The notes beneath the pieces are model-generated. The model did not search any database, had not been told where the DNA came from, and saw nothing but the letters and a program-made list of their open reading frames with translations. A stretch of DNA of 59,650 nucleotides, taken from Enterocloster bolteae (GTDB taxonomy: Bacteria > Bacillota > Clostridia > Lachnospirales > Lachnospiraceae). Location of the stretch: contig JAETNT010000022.1 of assembly GCA_021772025.1 (NCBI GenBank), forward strand, positions 1 to 59,650, in the 5' to 3' direction. The position numbers and the translations under genes are program-made. Shown piece by piece: positions 1 to 8,054 of this stretch (position 1 is its first letter; each line of letters opens with the position of its first letter).

Positions 1-97
1 CCGGCAAATGGTATGATCCACGTCGTTTGCTCCAGGATTCATTCCTGAATAACACTTTATTCCTGTATTCAGACCATTTATACGATTTTTAAAATTC

Positions 98-340
98 TTA
101 ACTAACTGACATTGTTTCATAAGTGTAACTCTGCTCCCCTATCTTTTCTCCATCTTTTCCTATACAGGTAATCTTAACGGTAGCCCTGGTAAGAATATTC
201 TTCCCATTATTACGAAGCTTCAACTGTAAAACCTGTTCTTTCCCATCCTTTAGGAGAATTGCTCCCTTCGTCAGTCCGACAGGCTTTGTATTCTCCTGGC
301 CAAACTCTATGACCTTTTTCACCTCATACCCCATATGCAC
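98..340 (-). CDS. small hypothetical protein, possibly truncated
   Basis: I do not recognise the family. The 80-residue frame starts at GTG (340) or at ATG (334), with an AGGGAG-type ribosome binding site just upstream of the GTG. A strong promoter at 434-461 points at it. There is no signal peptide or membrane segment. Alternating hydrophobic and polar residues with many Lys and Asn (for example LQLKLRNNGK) suggest beta strands. The frame ends abruptly after such a strand, so it may be the 5' part of a longer gene cut by a frameshift. I saw no convincing continuation in the other frames before the window edge. Confidence 0.45.
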   Translation of the reverse strand: MHMGYEVKKVIEFGQENTKPVGLTKGAILLKDGKEQVLQLKLRNNGKNILTRATVKITCIGKDGEKIGEQSYTYETMSVS

Positions 341-424
341 CTGACTCCCTATAGATTTCTCAATAATACTGCTAAAGAATAAATGATTTTAAATTATATA
401 TTCTTTATATAGAATATTCAATTT

Positions 425-502
425 TCTCCTGTTATTATAGCAAAATCCCTTAATAAGTCAATGTGTTCGACGGCATTTTGCCGAATTCCCCGCAACGTAA
501 AA
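425..502. repeat. 78-bp promoter-bearing repeat, copy A
   Basis: This block matches 2307-2384 in direct orientation at about 70 of 78 positions by eye. It contains a small palindrome (CGGCATTTTGCCG on the plus strand) and, on the minus strand, a complete promoter. The copies flank mgtE and its leader, so they could recombine and delete that gene. Confidence 0.8.
434..461 (-). promoter_or_regulatory. sigma-A promoter inside repeat copy A
   Basis: Read on the minus strand: TTGACT at 461-456, a 16-bp spacer, and TATAAT at 439-434 preceded by TGC (extended -10). It would drive the small gene at 98-340 with a 5' leader of about 90 nt. Confidence 0.75.
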
Positions 503-541
503 AGATGTGTAAAGGCAGCGTCTGGATCGATTTTCGATATA

Positions 542-1954
542 TTACAGAGTATTAATTATCAATACCCAGGCCAGGCCATAATATGTGATCACCGCTACAA
601 GGTCATTGATTGTTGTAATCAAAGGACCGGATGCCGCCGCAGGATCAACGCTGATTTTCTTAAACATCAGCGGAATCAGCGTTCCGGACAGGCTTGAGAG
701 CACCATTGCCAAAAGCAGCGCAGCACCTGTACAGGCAGATATGGCAAATGCCGTAGCCGCCGCCTGGCTTTTTAATACCATTAAGTATAAACCAACCAAC
801 ACAAAGGACAATACGCCGAGTATCAGCCCGTTCATAAGCCCTACCTTGGTTTCTTTTGCAACCAGAAAAATCTTTTGCCTGCCGCTAATGTTTTCATCCA
901 TCAGGACGCGTATGGTAACGGCAAGGGACTGTGTCCCTGCATTTCCCGCCATATCAAGGATCAACGACTGAAAAGCCATAATCAAAGGCAGCTGGGCGAC
1001 CACTGCCTCAAATATGCCCACAACACCGGAAACTGCCATTCCCAATCCCAGCAAGACAATCAGCCAGGGCAAACGCTTTCCAATACTTTTTCTTAAAGGT
1101 TCATTTAAATCTTCTTCTGCTGATAAACCGGCCAGCTTTGCATAATCTTCCCCCATTTCGTCATCAATAAGTTCCATGATATTCTGGGAAGTCAATACCC
1201 CTATGAGCTTATTCTCTGAGTCCAGGACAGGGATGGAATCTTCTGAATATTCCCTGATACGGCCAAGGCAGTCGTCAATCAGCTCATTCGAATAAACATA
1301 TGGGTATGACGTCACGGCAATGGTATCAATCAGGGTTCCCTCACGGGCAATAATAAGGTCTTTTAAATCAATTGCTCCAAGAAGAGCCTCATTCTCGTCA
1401 AGAACGTAAATAGTGGAAATATTATCGTTATCTGCCGCCTGCTCAATTAGAGAGCGCATTGCTTCCCTCACGTCAATTCCACAGGGAACCGTCACATAGT
1501 TTGTCGTCATTTTGCTGGCAATCTCTTCTTCTTCAAAAGAATTAAGCAGCATGATTTGACTTTTGAGTTCATCCCCTAGTAATTCAATTACTGTAATACG
1601 ATCCGTTTTATTCATCTGTCGGAGACATTCCGCTATCTCGGCAACTTCAAATTGAGAAAGTACGGCAATTCTTTTTTGAACATTGAGTTCTCCGATATAT
1701 CGTGCCTTGTCTTCGGCATATTCCAATATGTCCGCCAGCACTTTTCCAGGAAAGATATGATATAACCTGCTCCGTTCTTCCTGGCTAAGCAGCTCTAACG
1801 CAGATGCAATATCCTTTTCATGGTATGCCAGTATCCGCTCCTGCTTAATTTTAGGGGTCAGATTGCTGCGGAATATCTCCACAATCTCTGTTTTGTAATC
1901 CGGATGCTGCTTGAACTCCATAATCTGATTCTGAACATTGTCTTTTACATTCAT
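542..1954 (-). CDS. mgtE: magnesium transporter MgtE
   Basis: A 470-residue MgtE family Mg2+ channel/transporter of the cytoplasmic membrane. An N-terminal helical domain (about 1-130) is followed by two CBS domains (about 135-265), which in this family act as the Mg2+ sensor. Five membrane helices follow (about 285-470). The family signature GNAGTQSLAVTIR is at 337-349. The conserved Asp of the pore appears in TTINDLVAV near residue 451. Length is normal. The start is chosen for AGGAGG eight bases upstream of ATG 1954. The gene stands alone behind a long structured leader and has a direct-repeat promoter block on each side. Confidence 0.95.
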   Translation of the reverse strand: MNVKDNVQNQIMEFKQHPDYKTEIVEIFRSNLTPKIKQERILAYHEKDIASALELLSQEERSRLYHIFPGKVLADILEYAEDKARYIGELNVQKRIAVLSQFEVAEIAECLRQMNKTDRITVIELLGDELKSQIMLLNSFEEEEIASKMTTNYVTVPCGIDVREAMRSLIEQAADNDNISTIYVLDENEALLGAIDLKDLIIAREGTLIDTIAVTSYPYVYSNELIDDCLGRIREYSEDSIPVLDSENKLIGVLTSQNIMELIDDEMGEDYAKLAGLSAEEDLNEPLRKSIGKRLPWLIVLLGLGMAVSGVVGIFEAVVAQLPLIMAFQSLILDMAGNAGTQSLAVTIRVLMDENISGRQKIFLVAKETKVGLMNGLILGVLSFVLVGLYLMVLKSQAAATAFAISACTGAALLLAMVLSSLSGTLIPLMFKKISVDPAAASGPLITTINDLVAVITYYGLAWVLIINTL

Positions 1955-2309
1955 TGCATGTTCCTCCTTTCCTCATTGGGCCTGTATCCCTTCCGTATAC
2001 GAGCCACAGATAAAAGGCGGGTGCAAAAAGGCAAATTGAGCAAAAAGGCATAAAAATACCATTGCTGCTCATAGACCTTTGATTCTGCACTCGACTTGCC
2101 GATGCAGTATAGTGTTAGAGTCAGACAATGGTCTCAACATATTGACACAGCAGATTACTACAGATTATGGACACTGCTGTAGTAATCCTCACTATGACTA
2201 TATGAAAAAACCTTGTCTCTACTTCGACTACTACTGCCGTCCATAATCTCACCTCGCTCTTGCATTTTAAATTTTTTGTTGATTTCTTGTATGAAGAATC
2301 CAACTCTCT
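1955..2309 (-). promoter_or_regulatory. structured 5' leader of mgtE
   Basis: The promoter at 2316-2343 gives a leader of about 350 nt before mgtE. Two pairings exclude each other. Pairing A joins 2239-2249 with 2162-2172 (11 perfect base pairs), extended by 2226-2234 with 2179-2187 (9 pairs, one G-U). Pairing B joins 2177-2187 with 2153-2163 (11 perfect pairs). A small GGTAT/ATGCC hairpin followed by five T lies near 2042-2060 and could be a weak terminator. I do not see the conserved motifs of the M-box (ykoK) Mg2+ riboswitch. That the leader controls mgtE is inference. Confidence 0.55.
2158..2244 (-). CDS. candidate 28-residue leader peptide upstream of mgtE
   Basis: A short frame in the mgtE leader starts at ATG 2244, three bases after an AGGTGAG ribosome binding site, and ends at TAG 2158. 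The peptide is rich in Ser and charged residues (it begins MDGSSSRSRDK). Its ribosome binding site and ATG lie in the left arm of pairing A, and its stop codon lies in the arm shared with pairing B. Translation could therefore switch the two structures, as in attenuators with leader peptides. No homology is claimed. Confidence 0.4.
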   Translation of the reverse strand: MDGSSSRSRDKVFSYSHSEDYYSSVHNL

Positions 2310-2384
2310 CCTGTCATTATAGCAAAATCCCCCGATAAGTCAATGTGTCCAACGGCATTTTGCCGGATTCCCCACAACGTAAAA
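2307..2384. repeat. 78-bp promoter-bearing repeat, copy B
   Basis: Direct repeat of 425-502 with only scattered substitutions. It contains the same CGGCATTTTGCCG palindrome and minus-strand promoter, and its right end abuts the uvrA terminator. Confidence 0.8.
2316..2343 (-). promoter_or_regulatory. sigma-A promoter of mgtE
   Basis: Minus strand: TTGACT (2343-2338), 16-bp spacer, TATAAT (2321-2316) with an extended TGC. Transcription would start near 2309 and run through the structured leader into mgtE. Confidence 0.75.
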
Positions 2385-2411
2385 GAGACTGCCCCCGTAA
2401 GGTTCAGTCCC
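2381..2411 (-). terminator. terminator after uvrA
   Basis: Minus strand: GGGACTG pairs with CAGTCTC (one G-T), followed by TTTT. It lies about 110 bp after the uvrA stop and directly before the mgtE promoter block. Confidence 0.65.
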
Positions 2412-2519
2412 TTTCTTTATCTTTGGTACATCTTTATTATATGCGATATTTGTCGAAATGGCAAGAGATTTTTTCTGCAACCCCCGCCCAATTTCTGGAA
2501 AAGCAAAGCCTTTCCAATC

Positions 2520-5369
2520 TTATGAGGGATGAACGTTTGATTCTTTAGACAGATACTTCTTCACATACTGACCTGTATAAGATTCGGGACAGGCCGCAAC
2601 CTCTTCCGGAGTTCCTGAGGCAATAACCGTACCGCCATGGTCCCCTCCTTCCGGGCCAATATCGATAATGTAATCGGCTGTCTTAATCACATCCAGGTTA
2701 TGCTCAATTACCACCACCGTGTTTCCGCCGTCAGACAGGCGGCGGAGAATCTCTATAAGCTTGTGGACATCTGCAAAGTGAAGGCCTGTGGTAGGCTCGT
2801 CCAAAATATAGATGGTCTTGCCTGTTCCCCGTTTGCTCAGCTCTGTAGCCAGTTTGATTCTCTGAGCCTCGCCGCCGGACAGCTCAGTGGAAGGCTGGCC
2901 TAGGCGGATGTAGGACAGTCCCACATCGTAAAGGGTCTGGATCTTTCTTGCTATGGTAGGTACATTTTCAAAAAATTTAAGAGCTTCCTCCACTGTCATA
3001 TCCAGAACGTCGTAAATGCTCTTTCCTTTATACTTTACCTCCAGAGTCTCCCGATTATAGCGCTTGCCTTTGCAGACCTCACAGGGCACATAAACGTCAG
3101 GAAGAAAATGCATTTCTATCTTTATAATGCCGTCGCCGCCACAGGCCTCACACCGGCCGCCTTTTACGTTAAAGCTGAACCGGCCCTTGGAGTATCCCTT
3201 GGCCTTGGCATCGGTAGTGGAGGCAAATAGGTCTCGGATCAGATCGAAAGCGCCTGTGTAGGTGGCCGGATTGGATCTGGGGGTACGCCCTATGGGGGAC
3301 TGGTCAATGGCAATAATCTTATCCAGCAGCTCTGTCCCTTCAATCTTGTCATGTCTGCCGGGAATGGTTCTGGCACGGTTTAGCTTTTTGGCCAATGCCT
3401 TATATAAAATCTCATTGACCAAGGAAGATTTGCCGGAGCCGGATACACCGGTAACGCAGGTCATAACTCCCAGGGGAATCTTCACGTCAATATTTTTCAG
3501 ATTATTCTCTCTGGCTCCCCGAACCGTCAGCCAGTTAACCGGGGTTCTGCGCTGTTTTGGCACCGGAATCTGAATCCGGCCGCTCAGGTAGGCTCCGGTA
3601 ATGGAATTTTTACATTTCATGATCTGGTTTGCCGTACCGGTAGCAATAACCTGGCCTCCGTGCTCTCCGGCTCCCGGGCCGATATCCACAATAAAATCTG
3701 CCGCCCGCATGGTATCCTCGTCATGCTCTACCACCAGCACGCTATTTCCCAGATCTCTTAAATGGAACAGTGTCTGAAGAAGTTTGTCATTATCTCTCTG
3801 ATGGAGGCCGATACTGGGCTCATCCAGAATATAGGCCACTCCCACCAGGCCGGAGCCAATCTGGGTAGCCAAACGGATTCTCTGGGCCTCGCCGCCGGAC
3901 AGGGTTCCCGTTGCCCGGGACATGGACAAATAATCCAGCCCTACGTCAATGAGGAAGGTAACGCGGGCTCGAATCTCTTTTAAAATCTGAGCCCCAATAG
4001 CCTCCTGCATGGGAGTCAGACTAAGCCCATCCAAAAACTCCCGGAACTTGGTAATGGACATATTGGTAGCTTCAAAAATATTTTTATCCCCTACGGTAAC
4101 TGCCAGGGATTCCTTTTTTAAACGCTGCCCCTTGCAGACAGGGCATGGAGTGATCCGCATAAAGGTCTCATACTCTGCCTTAGAAGTCTGGGAAAAGGTC
4201 TCCCGATAGCGGCGGGCCACATTGTTAATTAGTCCCTCAAAGGCTACCGGGTAAACGCCCTCGCCTCTCTGGCCTTTATAGAAAACCTTGATTTCCCGGC
4301 CGCCTGTGCCGTGGAGCAATACATCCTGAATCTCTTTGGGATACTCCTCAAAGGGAGTGTTCAGACTGAAATGATATTCCTCCGACAGGGCGTCTAGGAT
4401 AGCCCCGGTAAAACTTCCCTTATCTGTACAGGACTGCCAGCCCAGCACCACAATAGCGCCTTCTGCGATGCTTAAGGACTTGTCCGGAATCATCAGCTCC
4501 TCGTCAAACTCCATCTTATATCCCAGGCCAAAACAGTCCGGACAGGCTCCAAAGGGATTGTTGAAGGAAAAGCTTCTGGGCTCCACCTCCTCAATACTGA
4601 CGCCGCAGTCCGGGCAGGCAAAACTCAGGCTGAAGTTCATAGGCTGTCCGTCAATAACATCTACAATCATCAGTCCGTCAGACAAAGCCATAACCGCCTC
4701 GATGGAATCGGTCATACGCTTCTCAATGCCTTCCCGGATAGCCAGACGGTCTACCACGATCTCGATGTTATGCTTAATATTTTTCTCCAGCTTAATTTCC
4801 TCAGAAAGTTCATAGAGATTGCCGTCAATGCGGGCGCGGACATAGCCGCTCTTTCTGGCGCTGTCCAATACCTTAACATGTTCTCCCTTTCTTCCCCGAA
4901 CCACCGGAGCCAAAAGCTGAATTCTGGTCCGTTCCGGCAAAGACATAAGCTGGTCCACCATCTGATCCACCGTCTGCCTGCGGATCTCCCGGCCGCATTT
5001 GGGACAGTGGGGGATTCCGATGCGGGCATACAAAAGGCGCATATAATCGTAAATCTCTGTCACTGTACCTACGGTAGAACGTGGGTTGCGGTTGGTAGAT
5101 TTCTGATCAATGGAGATTGACGGGGATAATCCCTCAATACTCTCTACATCCGGTTTTTCCATCTGTCCTAAGAACTGCCTGGCATAAGAAGACAAAGACT
5201 CCATATACCGTCTCTGCCCCTCGGCATAAATGGTATCAAAGGCCAAGGAGGACTTGCCGGAGCCGGAAAGTCCGGTTAAAACCACCAGTTCATTGCGGGG
5301 GATATTCAGGGTCACGTTCTTTAAGTTATGCTCATTGGCACCCCGAATCTTGATGTACTGTTTTGCCAT
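2520..5369 (-). CDS. uvrA: excinuclease ABC subunit A
   Basis: A 949-residue UvrA, the damage-recognition ATPase of nucleotide excision repair, which loads UvrB on damaged DNA. The first Walker A (GLSGSGKS) is at 33-40 and a second (GVSGSGKSS) is near 645. Zinc-binding Cys pairs are visible (CPKCG near 120, CPDCG near 250, [14 protein letters not shown] near 740-760). Both ABC signatures (LSGGEAQRI) are present. The start is the ATG at 5369, eight bases after AAGGAG; a longer upstream frame has no ribosome binding site. The gene is monocistronic here, with no uvrB in the window. Confidence 0.97.
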   Translation of the reverse strand: MAKQYIKIRGANEHNLKNVTLNIPRNELVVLTGLSGSGKSSLAFDTIYAEGQRRYMESLSSYARQFLGQMEKPDVESIEGLSPSISIDQKSTNRNPRSTVGTVTEIYDYMRLLYARIGIPHCPKCGREIRRQTVDQMVDQLMSLPERTRIQLLAPVVRGRKGEHVKVLDSARKSGYVRARIDGNLYELSEEIKLEKNIKHNIEIVVDRLAIREGIEKRMTDSIEAVMALSDGLMIVDVIDGQPMNFSLSFACPDCGVSIEEVEPRSFSFNNPFGACPDCFGLGYKMEFDEELMIPDKSLSIAEGAIVVLGWQSCTDKGSFTGAILDALSEEYHFSLNTPFEEYPKEIQDVLLHGTGGREIKVFYKGQRGEGVYPVAFEGLINNVARRYRETFSQTSKAEYETFMRITPCPVCKGQRLKKESLAVTVGDKNIFEATNMSITKFREFLDGLSLTPMQEAIGAQILKEIRARVTFLIDVGLDYLSMSRATGTLSGGEAQRIRLATQIGSGLVGVAYILDEPSIGLHQRDNDKLLQTLFHLRDLGNSVLVVEHDEDTMRAADFIVDIGPGAGEHGGQVIATGTANQIMKCKNSITGAYLSGRIQIPVPKQRRTPVNWLTVRGARENNLKNIDVKIPLGVMTCVTGVSGSGKSSLVNEILYKALAKKLNRARTIPGRHDKIEGTELLDKIIAIDQSPIGRTPRSNPATYTGAFDLIRDLFASTTDAKAKGYSKGRFSFNVKGGRCEACGGDGIIKIEMHFLPDVYVPCEVCKGKRYNRETLEVKYKGKSIYDVLDMTVEEALKFFENVPTIARKIQTLYDVGLSYIRLGQPSTELSGGEAQRIKLATELSKRGTGKTIYILDEPTTGLHFADVHKLIEILRRLSDGGNTVVVIEHNLDVIKTADYIIDIGPEGGDHGGTVIASGTPEEVAACPESYTGQYVKKYLSKESNVHPS

Positions 5370-5413
5370 GGTAATACTCCTTCTATAAAATAATCTTAAG
5401 GATAATATCACCA

Positions 5414-5442
5414 ATTGTATCATATGTTAATCAAATCCGCAA
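5414..5442 (-). promoter_or_regulatory. uvrA promoter
   Basis: Minus strand: TTGCGG (5442-5437), 17-bp spacer, TACAAT (5419-5414), about 45 bp before the uvrA start. Confidence 0.55.
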
Positions 5443-5449
5443 GCAAAAT

Positions 5450-5464
5450 CGAACAAATGTTTTG
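5450..5464. promoter_or_regulatory. LexA (SOS) box of uvrA
   Basis: CGAACAAATGTTTTG is a close match to the Gram-positive SOS box CGAACNNNNGTTYG. It lies immediately upstream of the uvrA -35 element. LexA repression of uvrA is well known in Firmicutes; here it is inferred from the site. Confidence 0.65.
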
Positions 5465-5513
5465 TATTTTCGTCTCTGCAAAAGAAGCGGGCTGCAACCG
5501 CAGTTACAACCTA

Positions 5514-5828
5514 TTACTCTAAATAAAATACCGGAGTTAAATCCACCGATACCGGACTGTTGTCCGGGTTGGTCTCCATGATATCCGCCATAAAGTCCCA
5601 CCACCTCCGGTTAATCTCCGTATGGGCGGACAGCGCCCAGCGCTCTTCATCCTCCACCTCAATATAGCCGTACAGCACATTGGTGTCCCGATCCAGGTAA
5701 ATGGAGTAATTGTGTCCGCCGTATTCATGGATCATTTCCTTCATTTCCGGCCATAAAAGGTTATGGCGTCGCTTATATTCCTGCTCCATTCCCGGATATA
5801 AAAACATCTTAAATCCTTTTCTTACCAT
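5514..5828 (-). CDS. rhaM: L-rhamnose mutarotase
   Basis: A 104-residue protein of the RhaM/YiiL family, which interconverts the alpha and beta anomers of L-rhamnose in the cytoplasm. Family features are the N-terminal YKRRHNLLWPEM segment, the GGHNYSIYLD strand and the C-terminal WWDFMADIMETNPDNSP motif. The start at 5828 has AGGAGG upstream; an 11-codon longer frame would overlap rhaD and lacks a ribosome binding site. It is the last gene of rhaBADM, 22 bp after rhaD. A weak GC hairpin with a T-rich tail follows at about 5475-5505. Confidence 0.93.
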   Translation of the reverse strand: MVRKGFKMFLYPGMEQEYKRRHNLLWPEMKEMIHEYGGHNYSIYLDRDTNVLYGYIEVEDEERWALSAHTEINRRWWDFMADIMETNPDNSPVSVDLTPVFYLE

Positions 5829-5850
5829 AATCGATTCCTCCTGACAGGTT

Positions 5851-6687
5851 CTAATTGCCATCTTGTTTTTCGTATAAGAATTTTTCCGGAAGAGTCACGT
5901 TAAAATCCTTCGCCAGATCCCGGAAATTCTGAGGAGTAATGGTCTGAAGTTTGTCCGGCCGCATAGACAGCATCTTTACCAGAATCTCGGCAGACTTTTC
6001 TACGGTATGCATCAGACCGAAAGTCAGATCAAAATCTTCCCCTGCCGCAAACATACCGTGATGGGCCCAGATTGCCACATCATATTCTTTCATCAGTCTG
6101 CTGGTTGCCATAGCAATCTCCCGTCCTCCCGGCACCATCCACGGAACCACTCCGATTCCTCCCGGAAATACCACCGGGCACTCTGTTGCCATTTCCCACA
6201 GTTCTCTGGTAAAAACTTCGTCTGTAAGAGGCAGAACAAAAGTAAGAGCAATGATATTAGTAGTATGAGCGTGGTAGATTACCCGGTATTTTCCTCCTGT
6301 TGCCAGCATTTTCACCTCATGGTTCATTAAATGAGAAGGAAGCTCGCTGGTGGGCCTGCCGCCATTTACCATTCCCCAGACAATGCGGTAATTTTCTCCT
6401 TTCTCATCCACTTCAATCATACAGATGGAATCCTCCGGCTTCAGAACCACATTACGGAAATATTTTCCGCTTCCGGTTACCAGGAAATACTCTCCTGAAA
6501 GCTTTGAAACCTTAGTCCCAATGGGCTGCCACTCCTTTGGCTCAAAGTTTTCCCTGACCAGATCTGCTTCCTCTTTTTTTACCCGGTAGGACAGGTTGCC
6601 GCCGTTTCTCTCATGCCATCCCTGCCGCCAGCCGTCATCAGCCATGCGGATAAATCCCTGTACAAATTCTGCATCTAAAAAATTCAT
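5851..6687 (-). CDS. rhaD: L-rhamnulose-1-phosphate aldolase
   Basis: A 278-residue class II (zinc) aldolase that splits L-rhamnulose 1-phosphate into dihydroxyacetone phosphate and L-lactaldehyde. The sequence shows the N-terminal GWHERNGGNLSYR motif, the zinc-binding YHAHTTN segment and the later WAHHGMFAAG His ligand. The start at 6687 is five bases after GGAGG and 28 bp after rhaA; the 30 extra codons upstream overlap rhaA. Length is typical of RhaD. Confidence 0.95.
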   Translation of the reverse strand: MNFLDAEFVQGFIRMADDGWRQGWHERNGGNLSYRVKKEEADLVRENFEPKEWQPIGTKVSKLSGEYFLVTGSGKYFRNVVLKPEDSICMIEVDEKGENYRIVWGMVNGGRPTSELPSHLMNHEVKMLATGGKYRVIYHAHTTNIIALTFVLPLTDEVFTRELWEMATECPVVFPGGIGVVPWMVPGGREIAMATSRLMKEYDVAIWAHHGMFAAGEDFDLTFGLMHTVEKSAEILVKMLSMRPDKLQTITPQNFRDLAKDFNVTLPEKFLYEKQDGN

Positions 6688-6715
6688 TTTTTCCTCCATT
6701 CTGCCGTTATCCCTG

Positions 6716-7972
6716 CTATTTTCTGGCCTGCAGCACTTTTTTTTCGTATTTTTCCACTTCTTCAAACCAGCTCTCATTTGCCGTCACGCCGCACTGGCGG
6801 CAGTATTCGTTCCACACATCTCCAAATGGATACAGCTTGATTTCTTCCTGCATTACCATAAGACGGCTCATCTGATTTTCTTCCTGAAGCTTCTTTAGCT
6901 GTTCATTGGGAGTGCACAAAGCCCATAAAAGAGCCTTTTGAAAACTCCGAAATCCCACTGTCCAAGCGGAAATCCGATTGATACTGGCGTCAAAATAGTC
7001 CAGCGCAATATACACTCTGTCCAAGGCGTCATTGCGGACAATCTCCTTGGCAATCTCTCTGGTTTCATCGTCAAACAGCACTACATGATCGCTGTCCCAG
7101 CGCACCGGTCTGGTAACATGAAGGGCAATCTCCGGGAAAAAGCACAAAAGGGCCGGAATTTTGTCAGACACCATCTCGGTGGGATGATAATGGCCATTAT
7201 CCATTAAAGGCAGAACCCCTTCATGGGTTGCCGCAAAGGACAAGGCAAACTCTGCGGATCCTGCAGTAAAAGATTCTACTCCGATGCCAAATACCTTGGA
7301 TTCCACACAGGGCTTTACCAAGTTTTTGTCATAAGGCTCTGATAAAATCTCTTCAATAGAATCCTTATATCTCGTTCTGGGTCCCATCCGATCCGCCGGA
7401 ATGTCCTTGTATCCGTCTCCGGTCCAGATATTCATCACGCAGGGAATTCCAGTCTCCTCTGCAAAATACTGGGAAATTCGGATACACGCTTTTCCGTGAG
7501 CAATCCAGAATCTTCTGGTTTCTTCGTCCGGGCTTGACAGAGTTAATCCGTCCTTTACCTTATCATGGGAGAAAAAGGTGGGATTAAAGTCAATCCCCAT
7601 TCCATGCCTCTTTGCAAATTCCACCCACTTTGCAAAATGCTTGGGTTCCAGTTTATCCCGATCCGCCTGATCCCCGCCTTCAAAAATGGCATAGCTGGCA
7701 TGGATGTTCAGCTTTTTCCTGCCGGGCATCATGCTGACGGCCTTCTCCATATCTTCCATAAGCTCCCCGGGGGTTCTGGCTCTTCCCGGATAATTTCCGG
7801 TGGTCTGAATTCCTCCTGTCAAGGGGCCGTCCTGGTCAAATCCCTTTACGTCGTCCCCCTGCCAGCAATGCAGGGACACGGGAACGGATTTCAGTTTTTC
7901 AATGGCTCTGTCCGTGTCCACGCCTATGGACTGATAAATTTCTTTTGCAGATTGATAGCGTTGATTTTTCAT
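6716..7972 (-). CDS. rhaA: L-rhamnose isomerase
   Basis: A 418-residue TIM-barrel isomerase that converts L-rhamnose to L-rhamnulose with divalent metal ions. Recognisable family segments are VSLHCWQGDDVKGF near the N-terminus, NIHASYAI, MDNGHYHPTE and RWDSDHVVLFDD (metal and substrate residues). Length matches the family. It follows rhaB after 82 bp that contain a short dispersed repeat, and precedes rhaD. Confidence 0.97.
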   Translation of the reverse strand: MKNQRYQSAKEIYQSIGVDTDRAIEKLKSVPVSLHCWQGDDVKGFDQDGPLTGGIQTTGNYPGRARTPGELMEDMEKAVSMMPGRKKLNIHASYAIFEGGDQADRDKLEPKHFAKWVEFAKRHGMGIDFNPTFFSHDKVKDGLTLSSPDEETRRFWIAHGKACIRISQYFAEETGIPCVMNIWTGDGYKDIPADRMGPRTRYKDSIEEILSEPYDKNLVKPCVESKVFGIGVESFTAGSAEFALSFAATHEGVLPLMDNGHYHPTEMVSDKIPALLCFFPEIALHVTRPVRWDSDHVVLFDDETREIAKEIVRNDALDRVYIALDYFDASINRISAWTVGFRSFQKALLWALCTPNEQLKKLQEENQMSRLMVMQEEIKLYPFGDVWNEYCRQCGVTANESWFEEVEKYEKKVLQARK

Positions 7973-8010
7973 GATCCTGTTCTCTCCTTTTTATCATTTT
8001 GCGTAACCAT

Positions 8011-8044
8011 TTATTTCCGTAAGCAATGAGCCAAGCGCCGTGTT
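8011..8044. repeat. short dispersed repeat, copy 1 (before rhaA)
   Basis: A 34-bp block between rhaB and rhaA matches 9486-9519 at 28 of 34 positions and a more diverged copy at 47895-47928. The shared core on the minus strand is CACGGCGCTTGG followed by CATTGCT and GGAAATAA. All three copies lie shortly upstream of a minus-strand start codon. Confidence 0.6.
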
Positions 8045-8054
8045 TGCGGCAGGG

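Noticed and set aside
2121..2303. A 60-codon frame in the mgtE leader starting at TTG
   Set aside because: It has a rare start codon, composition unlike a protein, and overlaps inverted repeats; the 28-codon frame with a proper ribosome binding site is a better candidate.
1955..2309. M-box (ykoK) Mg2+ riboswitch before mgtE
   Set aside because: I looked for the conserved GUUAGGUGAGGCUCC and GACGCCAAUGGGU-type segments and did not find them; only an AGGTGAG resemblance, which serves as a ribosome binding site.
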